Of a stretch of 40,160 nucleotides of DNA, positions 20,849 to 30,200 are shown piece by piece (positions within the stretch are counted from its first letter, which is position 1; each line of letters opens with the position of its first letter). Source of the stretch: a virus. A program made the translations under genes and the position numbers. A model generated the notes under the pieces. It saw only the letters and a list, made by a program, of their open reading frames with translations. It made no database searches and was not told the origin of the DNA. Where the stretch lies: IMG/VR virus record IMGVR_UViG_3300037071_001475, positions 1-40,160 of that record; one strand, 5' to 3'.

Positions 20849-21420
20849 GAGGCGAGCTCGCCAGAGCCGACCGGGAACTCGTCGTCCTCGATGAAGACCG
20901 AGAACGGATCCGCCGTGCCCGAAGCCGTGGCGCCGAACGTCACCGGCAGATTCACGATGCTCTGGCGGTTGAACGTGATCTGACCGAGGTTGATGACGAT
21001 CCCGGTCGGGATGTAGAAGCGGTAGATCCGCGTCCCGTCGATCACGTCGATTATCATGGATCGCTCGTCCAGCGTCTGCGCCGAGGCCGGGGTGAACTCG
21101 TATGTCCCGCCGCTGCCAGTGGTCACACCACCACCGAGGGCCAGGGCCAGCGTTTCTGAGTTCAGCTGCGCGAGCGTGAAACTGACCTCGAATGACTTTG
21201 CCGTCGGGATCCGCTTGAGCGGGTAGAACTCCTGCCAGACCATCACGTCGGTCACGGTCTGCCCAGGGGCAAGCGACACGCCGTCCTCGGTGCAGTACCC
21301 GAGGTCCGACCAGCCGGCCCCTGCCGACGATGTGGCGTCCGTCGGTGCGGTCGCGCTCGTGGCGCCTACGTAGATGTGGCCGTTCGCGGCCACGAAGACT
21401 TCTGATGCGTCGTTCGCCAT
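20845..21420 (-). CDS. Major tail tube protein
   Basis: 191 aa from ATG at 21420 after the strongest ribosome site of the region (AAGGAGGT, 7 nt spacing). It begins MANDASEVFVAANGHIYVGA, then TAPTDATSSAGAGWSDLGYC, the standard N-terminus of actinophage tail tube proteins. It continues with beta strands (SFEVSFTLAQLN; TYEFTPAS; RIYRFYIPTGIV) ending in a loop-rich tail (DPFSVFIEDDEFPVG). The strong initiation site and the hairpin upstream fit a highly expressed structural protein. Confidence 0.9.
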   Translation of the reverse strand: MANDASEVFVAANGHIYVGATSATAPTDATSSAGAGWSDLGYCTEDGVSLAPGQTVTDVMVWQEFYPLKRIPTAKSFEVSFTLAQLNSETLALALGGGVTTGSGGTYEFTPASAQTLDERSMIIDVIDGTRIYRFYIPTGIVINLGQITFNRQSIVNLPVTFGATASGTADPFSVFIEDDEFPVGSGELAS

Positions 21421-21458
21421 CGTGGAACCTCCTTGCCGCTCGGACGCGGCGTAGGGGA

Positions 21459-21480
21459 CCCGAGCATCGGATAGCTCGGG
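21459..21480 (-). terminator. Hairpin between tail terminator and tail tube genes
   Basis: Seven-bp stem CCCGAGC/GCTCGGG with an 8-nt loop, just after the tail terminator stop at 21484, in the only sizeable gap of this operon. It may end or attenuate upstream transcription or protect the 5' end of the tail tube mRNA. No T-run. Confidence 0.4.
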
Positions 21481-21483
21481 GAC

Positions 21484-21879
21484 TTATGCGGGATGCAGCG
21501 TGAGCGTCATCCCGAAGATGTAGCGGTCACGTTCAGTCACATTGTCGGGCTGCCACGTCATACCGAGCGTGTCTGTGACCCCAGCGATGACGGCACCGTT
21601 CGGAGTGGTGCCTTCCATCCGCAGGATCGCGACACGCGCTTCTTGTGCGATGTCGTGAGCCTCGGCCTTCGTGTTCCCCCATACCGCGATCTGGAGTGAG
21701 GCTCGGTCGACGCGGTGCTTGTCCACGGGAAGCCCGCCGATGCGTTGCAGGGTGATGAGCGGCCACGTCGGGGACTTGGGGATCGAGGAATACACCCGCG
21801 TCCCCGCACCCGTCCCGGCAGTCCGCAGCGCCTCGCCCACGTAACGCTCAGCATCGACGAACGTCTGATAGTCGATCAC
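21484..21879 (-). CDS. Tail terminator / minor connector protein
   Basis: 131 aa, ATG at 21879 overlapping the neck protein stop. The sequence (ERYVGEALRTAGTGAGTRVYSSIP, WPLITLQRIGG, ASLQIAVWGNTKAEAHDIAQEAR, ILRMEGTTPNGAVIAGV) matches the compact alpha/beta fold of phage tail terminators (lambda gpU/SPP1 gp17/DUF3168-like). It caps the tail tube and joins it to the head. Its place just before the tail tube gene agrees. Confidence 0.75.
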   Translation of the reverse strand: MIDYQTFVDAERYVGEALRTAGTGAGTRVYSSIPKSPTWPLITLQRIGGLPVDKHRVDRASLQIAVWGNTKAEAHDIAQEARVAILRMEGTTPNGAVIAGVTDTLGMTWQPDNVTERDRYIFGMTLTLHPA

Positions 21880-22181
21880 AGGACCCCCACCGATTCGGCT
21901 GCCCTGCGGAGCGGGGCGAACGTCGGGGTATCCGCGGTGCCGAACTCCACGAACACGGCGTAGGGGACGTCCGCGACGACGTTGGCGATGGCCTTCCCGT
22001 CCTCCATCGCCTGCTCGACGTGGATCGACGCGGCATAGGCACCCGTGCGGTGCGGCGCGATGACCCTGGCGACGGTCTCCACCGCCGTCGCGATCTCCGT
22101 CATGGCTCGGGACATCTCGATCGTCTCATCGATCTGCGCCACCCCGAGAGGATTCGGAACGAACAGGATGGTGGTCGTCAT
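21876..22181 (-). CDS. HK97 gp10-like neck/tail completion protein
   Basis: 101 aa, ATG at 22181. The motif VIAPHRTGAYAASIHVE followed by VPYAVFVEFGTADTPTFAPL is diagnostic of the HK97 gp10 family (tail completion/neck): a helix, a strand with RTG, then (Y/F)A-x-F-V-E-F-G-T. The shorter-than-usual length suggests a minimal version. It overlaps both neighbours by 4 nt. Confidence 0.88.
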   Translation of the reverse strand: MTTTILFVPNPLGVAQIDETIEMSRAMTEIATAVETVARVIAPHRTGAYAASIHVEQAMEDGKAIANVVADVPYAVFVEFGTADTPTFAPLRRAAESVGVL

Positions 22182-22513
22182 CCAGCCTCGATCCTCTCCA
22201 GCATCACTTCGAGGTGGTGCGGTCCCGCGGAATCTTGGACGACTGCTGGGTCGCCGTTCACCCGGAACCTATCCCCCTCGATCACGACCTCGGACGTGGC
22301 GGTGATGACAGTGGCCGCCGGCAGGAACAGGCGGAAGTCCGAGACGCGGGTATCGCGGTCGTTCAGGAACTCCCTCTGCTCGGTCTGCTCCAGACGCCCT
22401 GAAACCACCACGCCGGCCCCGAACGTCTCCGTCGGGTCACCGTAGCGGTCCCCTGCACCCTCCACGAGGTTGAAGACCGTCACCGAGTCGATCAGGAGGC
22501 TCGTGAAACTCAC
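22178..22513 (-). CDS. Head-closure/head-tail adaptor protein
   Basis: 111 aa, ATG at 22513 (ATGA overlap). It is beta-rich, beginning with SLLIDSVTVFNLVEGAGDRYG. The block VSGRLEQTEQREFLND then FRLFLPAATVITATSEVVIE then RFRVNGDPAVVQD is the SPP1 gp16/phage_H_T_join-type barrel (often seen as (G/S)RLEQ...DRF...G). It seals DNA in the head and joins the tail. Order adaptor, closure, neck, terminator is canonical. Confidence 0.85.
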   Translation of the reverse strand: MSFTSLLIDSVTVFNLVEGAGDRYGDPTETFGAGVVVSGRLEQTEQREFLNDRDTRVSDFRLFLPAATVITATSEVVIEGDRFRVNGDPAVVQDSAGPHHLEVMLERIEAG

Positions 22514-23097
22514 GGGCGCCTGTGCGAAAGGTAGTGGTCCAGGGTGATTCGCTCCTCGTCCAGGAGCGCGCTGGCGCCTCCTGAAGAGCCGGGGGCGTTC
22601 GTGTAGGAGTAGCTTCCGATCGTCTCCGACTCCACCTGGCCCGTCTGCGTGCCCTGGGAGACCCAGATACGCGAGGCGAGCTCCAGCGCCACCCTGCGGA
22701 TGTCAGACGGCATCCTGCGGGCTCCGTCCACGTCGGACTCGTGGAATGCGTACCCGTGGTCGTAGTCGACCGTGACGTTCCCGTGGCCCTTCGTCCACAC
22801 GACCCCGTCCGTGCGGTACAGGATCCCCGCATCGTCCAGGTAGAACTCCGGGTCGGCCTCGTCTGCGATCTCGACGGAGTTCACCGCGACGACGGGTCGC
22901 TGCGGGAGCAGCAGGGAATAGGTCCCCGTCCCATCCAGCGTCACCTCGTCCGATTCAACGAGGTTCAGGTACTGGTCGAGGTAGGAGCGGACGATCTCGC
23001 ACGCCGAGTCGATGGCGATGATCGCGAGGTCCGAGGACGTGACGTCCTGACCCAGCTGGTCCGAAAGATCCGCACTGCTGATGAACGGAACCGTCAT
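22510..23097 (-). CDS. Head-tail connector (adaptor) protein
   Basis: 195 aa, ATG at 23097 (TGATG overlap with the upstream stop). Helix-rich N-terminus (FISSADLSDQLGQDVTSSDL, then AIIAIDSACEIVRSYLDQ) with LLPQRPVVAVNSVEI and YRTDGVVWTKGHGNVTVDYDHG is typical of the gp6/gp15-like adaptor family, which forms the ring under the portal. C-terminal helices (LDEERITLDHYLSHRRP) fit too. It is unusual that this gene is about 11 kb from the capsid gene. Confidence 0.85.
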   Translation of the reverse strand: MTVPFISSADLSDQLGQDVTSSDLAIIAIDSACEIVRSYLDQYLNLVESDEVTLDGTGTYSLLLPQRPVVAVNSVEIADEADPEFYLDDAGILYRTDGVVWTKGHGNVTVDYDHGYAFHESDVDGARRMPSDIRRVALELASRIWVSQGTQTGQVESETIGSYSYTNAPGSSGGASALLDEERITLDHYLSHRRP

Positions 23098-23510
23098 CAG
23101 GACTCCGGCATCACGATCGACCAGCCGGTCACGGCCACGTCTACGCCCACAGAAATCGTCACGGTGTTCAACTCAAGCTCTCCCCCGTCACCGGACGCTG
23201 AGCACGTCCCGTCCTCGACGGCGTTGTCGTCGGAGTCGTAGGCGCGGAACCAGCCGGCGTCACCGTTGCCGACACCCTGGACGACGGCGATGGAATCGGC
23301 CACCGCGATACCGGCGCCCGTGGTGCCTGCGGTGTCGAACGACGGGTCCGCGAGGACGACGGTCGCGAGCAGCGTGCCATTCGCGGCATCGTTGGGGGTT
23401 GCAGGACCGGAGCCCGTGCGAATCTCCAGGTAGCCGGGACCTGAACCTGCGTCCAGCAAAGACACGAGCGACTGACAGGCCGCGTTGCGTGTTGCGGTTG
23501 GGATCTTCAC
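23097..23510 (-). CDS. Small structural protein, possible fibre/decoration
   Basis: 137 aa, GTG at 23510 after AAGGAGG, 13 nt downstream of the GH-like gene stop. The sequence (KIPTATRNAACQSLVSLLDA, YLEIRTGSGPATPN, ANGTLLATVVLADPSFDTAG, GWFRAYDSDDNAVEDGTCSA) has the pattern of a family common in phages between portal and connectors, often a small beta-structured head or fibre protein. C-terminal VTISVGVDVAVTGWSIVMPES ends in a hydrophobic strand. It probably assembles on the virion. Confidence 0.65.
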   Translation of the reverse strand: MKIPTATRNAACQSLVSLLDAGSGPGYLEIRTGSGPATPNDAANGTLLATVVLADPSFDTAGTTGAGIAVADSIAVVQGVGNGDAGWFRAYDSDDNAVEDGTCSASGDGGELELNTVTISVGVDVAVTGWSIVMPES

Positions 23511-23523
23511 CTTGCCTCCTTCA

Positions 23524-25416
23524 CTAAGGCTGGCGGACCAGCCATTCTTCGCCGGACCCGACCAGCCATTCGTCCCCAGAACCGACAGGCCATTCGTCCC
23601 AGCGGATGAGCTCTGCCCGCAGGGACTGGGTGAACATCGGCATCGTCTGCTCGATGTCCCCGACGGCCGTGGTGGTGATGAGCCCGAGCGCCGCCTGTGC
23701 GAAGGCGGGAGCCGTCTGGGTGATCGCGCCCGTGGGGTTGAGATAGATCGCCGCGGCCTGGGTGAACGCCGGGATCGACTGCGCGATGACGACGGTGATC
23801 TCGAGCGTCGCGTCCGCGGCCTGGGTGAATCCGGGAACGACCTGGTCGATGCGTCCACCGACGGTGTCGTGCGGGACGATCGAGCCGACGAGTAGCTGGG
23901 TGAACGCCGGCATGATGTGCGCGACGTCGGGTGCCGTCTGGAAGGCGTCTTCCTGGAAAGCGTCTTCCTGGAACGTCGTGACACGGCTTCCGATGATCCC
24001 GCGCACGAGCATGTCGACGGTGCCAGACTGCGTGAACGCCCCGAGGGTTTGGGAGGCGGAGGCGGGGACCGAGACCGTGGCGTCCGCGGACTGCGTGAAC
24101 GCGCCGAGTTCCTGCGCGATCTCCGCAAGATAGGCCGCGAGTGCCGAGGCCGTCTGGGTGAACCCGGGCATCGTCTGCGCGATAACCGCGGAGACGACGT
24201 TCAGCGGTTCGGATTGGAACGTGTCCGTCTGGAAAGCGTCGTTCTGGAACGCCGGGAGGACCGTGAGGACCCCGCCGCCGTCCCACGTTGCTACCGGGTC
24301 ATCCCAGACGACGTCGGTTGAGTCCCAGACGATGCCCGTAGCACCCCATGCTGCATTCTGAGAGATGGCGACGAACCCGTCCCAGTCGTTCTGAGTCGTG
24401 TCGATCGTCCAGATCATCGTGACGGTCGAGTCCCAGTAGCACAGATGATGCAGAAGTGGCCAGGACGTCTGGATGTAGTCGGCCATGTTCTGGAACCAGT
24501 TGAACTTCGTCGGCGCGAGTCCAGTAGCAGTCCACGTCGCGTGTGACGTGGTGTAGAACGAGTTCGCCTGACACCCTGTCTCCCAAATCGCAGCGAGGAA
24601 CATCTTGCCCGCGGCGGCTTGGGATGTCCGTTTCGCATCCGTCCAAGACTTGAACGTCTGGAAGATGTAGGACAGCGGCTTCATCACCGCGCCGTTGTTG
24701 TATCCATCACCAGCGGCACAGATCATGTTCGCGTTCAGCCACGTATGACCCGGCGGCCACCATGTATCCCAGTCGTCCTCGTAACCTCCCGAGGTTTCTC
24801 CCGAGATGAGGTTGATCGACAGGATGATGCCCTCCGGGACGGTGGTTCCGTTCCAGAACCGCACGCCGAGTCCCTGCCAGATCGTGACGATGTTCTGGAT
24901 CGCGGCCTGCCAGTCCGTGACCAACATCCCAGCCCCACCCGAGTCGTTGTTCGGCTCGTGGTGGAACGTCCAAGCGAACGTGCAACCGAAGCGTCCTTGA
25001 CCGATGTGAGAGTCCTGCCACGTCTTGATCGCGTTCCCGCGGGTGACGATGTTGTTGTAGATCGTCCCCGACGCTGCGGCCCCGACCTGCGCCCACGTCG
25101 CACCCGCGTACTTGGATGACATCACCGGCAAGCGTTGCATCTCGAAGTCCGCCGTGGCATGACCCGAGAGCCGCCCGAACACGTTATCCGCGTTGGGGGG
25201 CCACGAGTCCGTGATGTCGTCGTAATGGCGACGGTCCGCACCGAAGACGAACGTCTGTCCCGAGTCCGTGGTGACCTTGGCTTCTTCGCAGGCGATGATG
25301 TAGCCCGACCCGCAGGAACGGTTGACGACCACGCCGGCGGTGTTCGCGGCGGAGACCCCGAGAAGCGTCACGGGCAGGCCATAGCTAGACCACCACTTCG
25401 GTCCCGAACGCCTCAT
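23524..25416 (-). CDS. Glycoside-hydrolase-like tail protein with FTQ repeats
   Basis: 630 aa, ATG at 25416, overlapping the upstream spike gene by 32 nt. Residues about 50-370 resemble a TIM-barrel glycosidase. HHEPN at 152-156 (E154) fits the acid/base site of the GH26-like clan, and AAIWETGC (E279) fits the nucleophile strand. Trp-rich segments (DDWDTWWPPGHTW; MADYIQTSWPLLHH) fit sugar binding. From ~380 the protein consists of FQ-x-DAFQ units and eight or so Q-x-x-P-x-F-T-Q repeats. It ends in a DEWPVGSG-type repeat. Likely a tail-borne depolymerase or receptor-binding enzyme; the glycosidase fold is inferred. Confidence 0.65.
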   Translation of the reverse strand: MRRSGPKWWSSYGLPVTLLGVSAANTAGVVVNRSCGSGYIIACEEAKVTTDSGQTFVFGADRRHYDDITDSWPPNADNVFGRLSGHATADFEMQRLPVMSSKYAGATWAQVGAAASGTIYNNIVTRGNAIKTWQDSHIGQGRFGCTFAWTFHHEPNNDSGGAGMLVTDWQAAIQNIVTIWQGLGVRFWNGTTVPEGIILSINLISGETSGGYEDDWDTWWPPGHTWLNANMICAAGDGYNNGAVMKPLSYIFQTFKSWTDAKRTSQAAAGKMFLAAIWETGCQANSFYTTSHATWTATGLAPTKFNWFQNMADYIQTSWPLLHHLCYWDSTVTMIWTIDTTQNDWDGFVAISQNAAWGATGIVWDSTDVVWDDPVATWDGGGVLTVLPAFQNDAFQTDTFQSEPLNVVSAVIAQTMPGFTQTASALAAYLAEIAQELGAFTQSADATVSVPASASQTLGAFTQSGTVDMLVRGIIGSRVTTFQEDAFQEDAFQTAPDVAHIMPAFTQLLVGSIVPHDTVGGRIDQVVPGFTQAADATLEITVVIAQSIPAFTQAAAIYLNPTGAITQTAPAFAQAALGLITTTAVGDIEQTMPMFTQSLRAELIRWDEWPVGSGDEWLVGSGEEWLVRQP

Positions 25417-27235
25417 GTCCCGCCGAGCGGAACTGCGCGAGGGTCATGGTGCTGTCAGCGATGTAGTACGTCGATCCGACCGTCGCGACGTGATACTCGT
25501 TGAAATCGAAGTGATTATTGGCTGCCGGGGCCGTGATGAGGTTCCGGTTGCTCACGTCGTACAGACCGCTTCGAGGTGCCTGCGCCACCGAGCCGCGCTC
25601 ATAGATGCGGTTGTGGTGCACGTACCAGTTGCGGGTCGCAGCCTCGGGGTGCCAGGTGCCGTCGATCAGGGCGACCCCGTTGGCACGGTTCGAGCAGTCG
25701 AGGTCGTTGTAACGCACCTCACTCGTGATGTTCGGTCCAGGGAAAGCTCCGGTCGAGGTCCCATCGGCCGCTGCACAGGAGACGAGGACGGCCGCGTTGT
25801 TGTATGGGTTGTTCACGCCCCCATAGGAAGGTGGCGAGGTCGGGTCTGCGAGCCCGGTGTTGATGCAGTAGTTGTGTTCGCAGATGGTCCCGCCGTACAC
25901 GACCTCCAAGAAGATGTCCGCCAGCGTGTTGTTCTCGCACACGTTGTCGTGAACCGAGAGGTTCGACACCCCGGTGTCCCACCACAGCCCGAAGCCGTAG
26001 TTGTTCTTGACCCAGTTGTATCGAGCGATGTCCCCGGCGGTGAGGACGAACTTCGTTGCGCTCGCATCGCCGCCGGGGTTGTAGGACGGGGACGCGATCT
26101 GGGCACGACCGCCGAGGTTGTTGTTGTCGATGATGCAGTATTCGAGGATGTTCCCGATCGTCCCTACCGGCCCGACCGCAGGGGTAGCGTTGCCTCCACC
26201 GTTGCAGCCATAGCGGAAGTTGTTCGACATCGTACAATGCGAGACCCTGGTCCCCATATGGCTCAGGTTGTCTCCGTGCAGCGTCACGCCGATCTCGTTG
26301 CCTGTGAGGATCGCGTCCTCTATGACAGACTGGGTCACGCCGCCTGCCGCGTGGATAGGGGTGGCCCACTTAGGCCCGGCTCCCTGGACCCCGTAGCCGC
26401 TCCATGTTCCACCGCGTACTTCAAGACCACCCACACCGTCGAAGCCAAAGATGCTACCGGCTCCCGTGATGTTGTACGAAGAGGCCGCGCCGGGGAACCA
26501 GAACCTCGGATGATCGGAGGTGATGCTCAGGTTTCGGAAGTTGGTGTAGGTCCCGGCGCCCGAGGCGACGAAGATCGTGTTGGCAGGGTTCCCGTCGATG
26601 AGCGTCTGGATGTTCGACGCCGAGTTGAACGACACGCCCCCGCCGGGTGAGGCGACGGTGCGTGGCCCTGCACCGTCGCGCACGGACTGGGCGCCTGCGA
26701 GTGGGCCGAATGGACTTGAGGGAACGAACGGGAACGATACCGTTGCCACCGTCCCCGCCAATGACACCTGCACGTCGGTGCCGACGAAGTTGAAGGTCGT
26801 CGCTAGGCCAAGAGTTACCCCTTCGTCCTGTACCTGGACGATCCCGCCCGAGTGCTTGGCGGATGTGTGGACGTCGGCGTGGTGCTGATCGACCGTGACG
26901 CCGGAGAGCAGGGTGTGGGAGTCATGAGCCACCGAGCCGTGTGCGTGATCCTCGCGGGCGTAGTCCGTGTCCACGCCGACGACGGGGGACTGCCCATAGG
27001 CAACACCGCTCGTCACGGTGGTCGCAGGTGTCCCGCCACCCCCACCCCCCGAAACCGTCCAGGTCGTCGCAGATGCTGCCTTGTATTGGATGTTCGTGTC
27101 CAGCGCGAGTGCGGTATCTCCGAGCTTGAGGCCCGAGGTCGGCAGTTCGGCGGTGGTCGTGCAGACGTAGTGGACGGGGTGGCTCGTCAGCGCGACGTTG
27201 TTGATATCCACCTGTGCGTAGCGTTTGACGCTCAT
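25385..27235 (-). CDS. Beta-helix tail spike with His-rich collar
   Basis: 616 aa, ATG at 27235 after AGGAAGG; longer versions would overlap the 1309-aa gene. Residues 1-65 are a fibre-type N-terminus (KRYAQVDINNVALTSHPVHY). Residues ~85-125 carry a His-rich collar (DHAHGSVAHDSH and HHADVHTSAKH) able to bind metal in a trimer. From about 200 on, repeated short strands with G, N and S turns (FRNLSITSDHPRFWF; GGLEVRGGTWSGYG; VSHCTMSNNFRYG; NILEYCIIDNNNLGG; NLSVHDNVCENNTLADIFLE) form a right-handed parallel beta-helix, as in spikes that cleave surface polysaccharide. The catalytic site is not identified. Confidence 0.8.
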   Translation of the reverse strand: MSVKRYAQVDINNVALTSHPVHYVCTTTAELPTSGLKLGDTALALDTNIQYKAASATTWTVSGGGGGGTPATTVTSGVAYGQSPVVGVDTDYAREDHAHGSVAHDSHTLLSGVTVDQHHADVHTSAKHSGGIVQVQDEGVTLGLATTFNFVGTDVQVSLAGTVATVSFPFVPSSPFGPLAGAQSVRDGAGPRTVASPGGGVSFNSASNIQTLIDGNPANTIFVASGAGTYTNFRNLSITSDHPRFWFPGAASSYNITGAGSIFGFDGVGGLEVRGGTWSGYGVQGAGPKWATPIHAAGGVTQSVIEDAILTGNEIGVTLHGDNLSHMGTRVSHCTMSNNFRYGCNGGGNATPAVGPVGTIGNILEYCIIDNNNLGGRAQIASPSYNPGGDASATKFVLTAGDIARYNWVKNNYGFGLWWDTGVSNLSVHDNVCENNTLADIFLEVVYGGTICEHNYCINTGLADPTSPPSYGGVNNPYNNAAVLVSCAAADGTSTGAFPGPNITSEVRYNDLDCSNRANGVALIDGTWHPEAATRNWYVHHNRIYERGSVAQAPRSGLYDVSNRNLITAPAANNHFDFNEYHVATVGSTYYIADSTMTLAQFRSAGHEAFGTEVVV

Positions 27236-27246
27236 GCGATCCCTTC

Positions 27247-30200
27247 CTAGCGGATGAGCAACCAGTCCAGCGTCCCGCCACCGACCGGGCACGCTACGCC
27301 GAAGTGAACGTCGAACCCATTCATCCGCTTCGCGGTCACGGCGACGGTCGTGTCCCAACTCGCGACGGGCACCACCGTGTAGGCCGTATCGGGTTCCCAT
27401 CCGGTTTGGTCGGTCGAATGGAGCCACTTCGACCCGTCCCAGTCGGCGTGTGAGGCCGAGGGTGTTGGGGTGAGGATCTGCGTGTATCCCGAGATGGGAT
27501 GGCCGGTCCACGCCAGACGCAGTTCAGTACCCCGGTCGATAACCGTGCGTCGACCACCCGTGTTGGAAACATTCATCGAGAAGATGGGTCGGTACGGGAA
27601 CACGTCGTAGCGCGTGGTGTAGACGCCCGAGGCTGCACCCCGGTAGAGCGTGAACCCCTCCAGGAAGGTGTCACTGGTGAGGAAGTTCCCGAGTTGGAGG
27701 GAAGCGTTCGTCGGGGCGACAAGCGCGACCGATGTGGTGGCGATCGCTGGCCGTGGTCCTCCGGTCGTTCGCCGAGAGGCCACGGCCCAGAACACCGTTC
27801 CGTTCAACGTCCCTGTTCCGGCGCTCGCTGCGGCGGAGATGAACGTGAGGTCTGGGTATGCCCTAGTGGGAAATGGAACCGTCATGGTGAGCGCACCCGC
27901 CGCCACCACCGCTGACCCTCTGAGATTATTCCCAGCGGTAGACGTGGACGATACCGCCCGGACGTTCTTGGTCGGTTCGCTCTTGAGGTCCAGCCCGGTT
28001 GGGAACCAGGCATCTTCCGCGAGGATCGTGCCCTTCCATGTCTGCGGGTAGCGAGTCTTCCACGGACCGGGATCAAGCAGGATGTTCGATTGAGGTCCCT
28101 CGTTCGGCTGCATCGCGCGGTCGGTCTGACTCCGTGCAACCGTCGCAAGCTCAGCGATCTGGAACGGCCCTGAGCTATCGGGCGCGGTTGTGAACTGGAC
28201 AGGGAACGCATCGAAGGGATAGGCGGTGGTGATGTCGGAGATCGTGCAGTTGGGCATCGACACATTGAGCGGCTCATCCACACCGAGCGTCGGCGTCAGC
28301 CGAACATGCCGGATGATGCTGCCTCCCCGTCCTTGCCAACCACCACCGAATGTCTGCAACGTCGAGGAGCCCGTGACCGTGAGCTTGCCTGCAACCAGCC
28401 CGTCGATGAACACTCGCGTACCTGTGAGCGTGGTCTGGATGAAGCCGAAGTCGCAGTCGACGATCTCGATCCCTGCTCCGACGATAGACACGATGCCCTG
28501 TTGGTTATAACGCGTGCTGCATCGGACGTTCCGCATCTTGATGCCGAATATGACGTCCTGGATGGCGATGTGTGACACCTTCGGAGATACGAACTCGACA
28601 TCGTTCAGGACCAGTTCGCCGCGGTCGGCATATTCCCATTCAACGTCGATGCCTTGCCCCCCGCAAGCCGCGAACCGCGAACGCTCGATGAGCCAAGGAC
28701 CGCCCGACATGAGCGACAAACCCTGACGGCCGTTGGCGAACACGTTGCAGTCGCGGATGGTGTTCGTGTGGTTCTTCATCCCCGCCTGACCCGCCTGGAA
28801 GAAGAAGCCATCACCCAGAGGTTTCTGGATGTCGATGTTCTCGAAGACGTTCCCCGAACTCGGCCCCTCAGTGATAGCGAACCCATGCTGGTTGTCTCGG
28901 CGGTCGACCCCGCCATACAACTGCGAGTTGCCGGTACGGCGTTGCCCCGTGTAGTCCGTCCAGTTGTGGATGGTGATCGTGGCGGTAGTTCCATTCACTT
29001 GCCCGATCCGCCAGTTCAGCATCTCCTCTTTGGTCCGCTCGTTCGGGCGCATCTTCACCGTATAGGTGGTCGGCGTGGTGGTGAGCGTCAATCGCACACT
29101 CGGCAGACTGGGAGCGATAGCGTCTTCGGGGATCTCCGCATTCACCGGCCAGAACGGCGGAGCCTGGGATAGGTCCGCAGCTACCCCCGTATCCGTGAAC
29201 GTAGCCTCCCCCGCAGATAGTTCGGCGATGAATCCCGCCGTCCAGTGTTCCTTCGCGGAGCCGGAGATGGTTCGGTAGATCCGCATCTTCGACACTCCGG
29301 TCCACGACGGGAGGGTGAGGGTCGCACCACCATTGACGACCGTAACGAGGCGTCGACCGTGGATATTGGTCTTCACAAGACCCTGGGGGTCGACAGCCCG
29401 TTCGCGGCCGGTGGTGGTATCGACCTGAGTCACGTAGTAGGCATAGGTGGTCGGGGTCAAGCTGCCCGCAGCATCGACCGCACCGGGCAGGGTCAAAGCG
29501 TAGGTGGGGACAGCGGTGGTTGCCGTGTTGTCCACGAAGCTCGTCCAGTAGACGGGAACTTCCGCGATCGGCACTCCCGCGTTCGCTGAGTTAGCGGACG
29601 TCCCGCAGTAGATCCGCTTGGCGATGATCGGCGTTCCTTGGATAGGCGTCGTTGGGACGGGGAGAGCCATGTGGACCCGACCCCATGTGGTCGGTACCGC
29701 TGCCCGCGCCGGACGAGACAATCCAGACTCACGCCCATCGGCATAGACGTATGTCATCCAGTAGTAGTAGGAACCTGCGGGCTTGCCTCCCCATGCGTCG
29801 TAGGTGAACGTCGTTGGAGGCGCTACCGAGGATTGCCCAAGCTCGATGAAACATTGCAGCGATGTTGACGCAGTTGTAGAGAGCGTGAAATCCGCCCGTA
29901 TGAATCCATCCTCGTCCTCAGCCTGCCAAGCGGGCTCAGGGGTCGTCGCCATCGCCCCACCCGTGAGCGTCATCGTGGACGTCACCACAGCAGCGGTACC
30001 GACCAGCCCGATATCGACGAGGTTCGAGCCCGGAAGAACACCCGTACCGTAGTTGGCGTGAGTGAACACCAGGCGCATGTTGCGGAACGTGCAGTCGTTG
30101 ACATGCTCCAAGATCCACATTCCGCCCGTAGAGCCGAGGTGGTAAAACGTCGCACCGTTGCCGTCGATCGTGATGTTCTTCTTGTTCCGGATGGTGACAC

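Noticed and set aside
23097-24128. Long Arg/Ser-rich N-terminal extension of the protein ending at 23097
   Set aside because: It overlaps the GH-like gene out of frame; the GTG at 23510 has AAGGAGG directly upstream.
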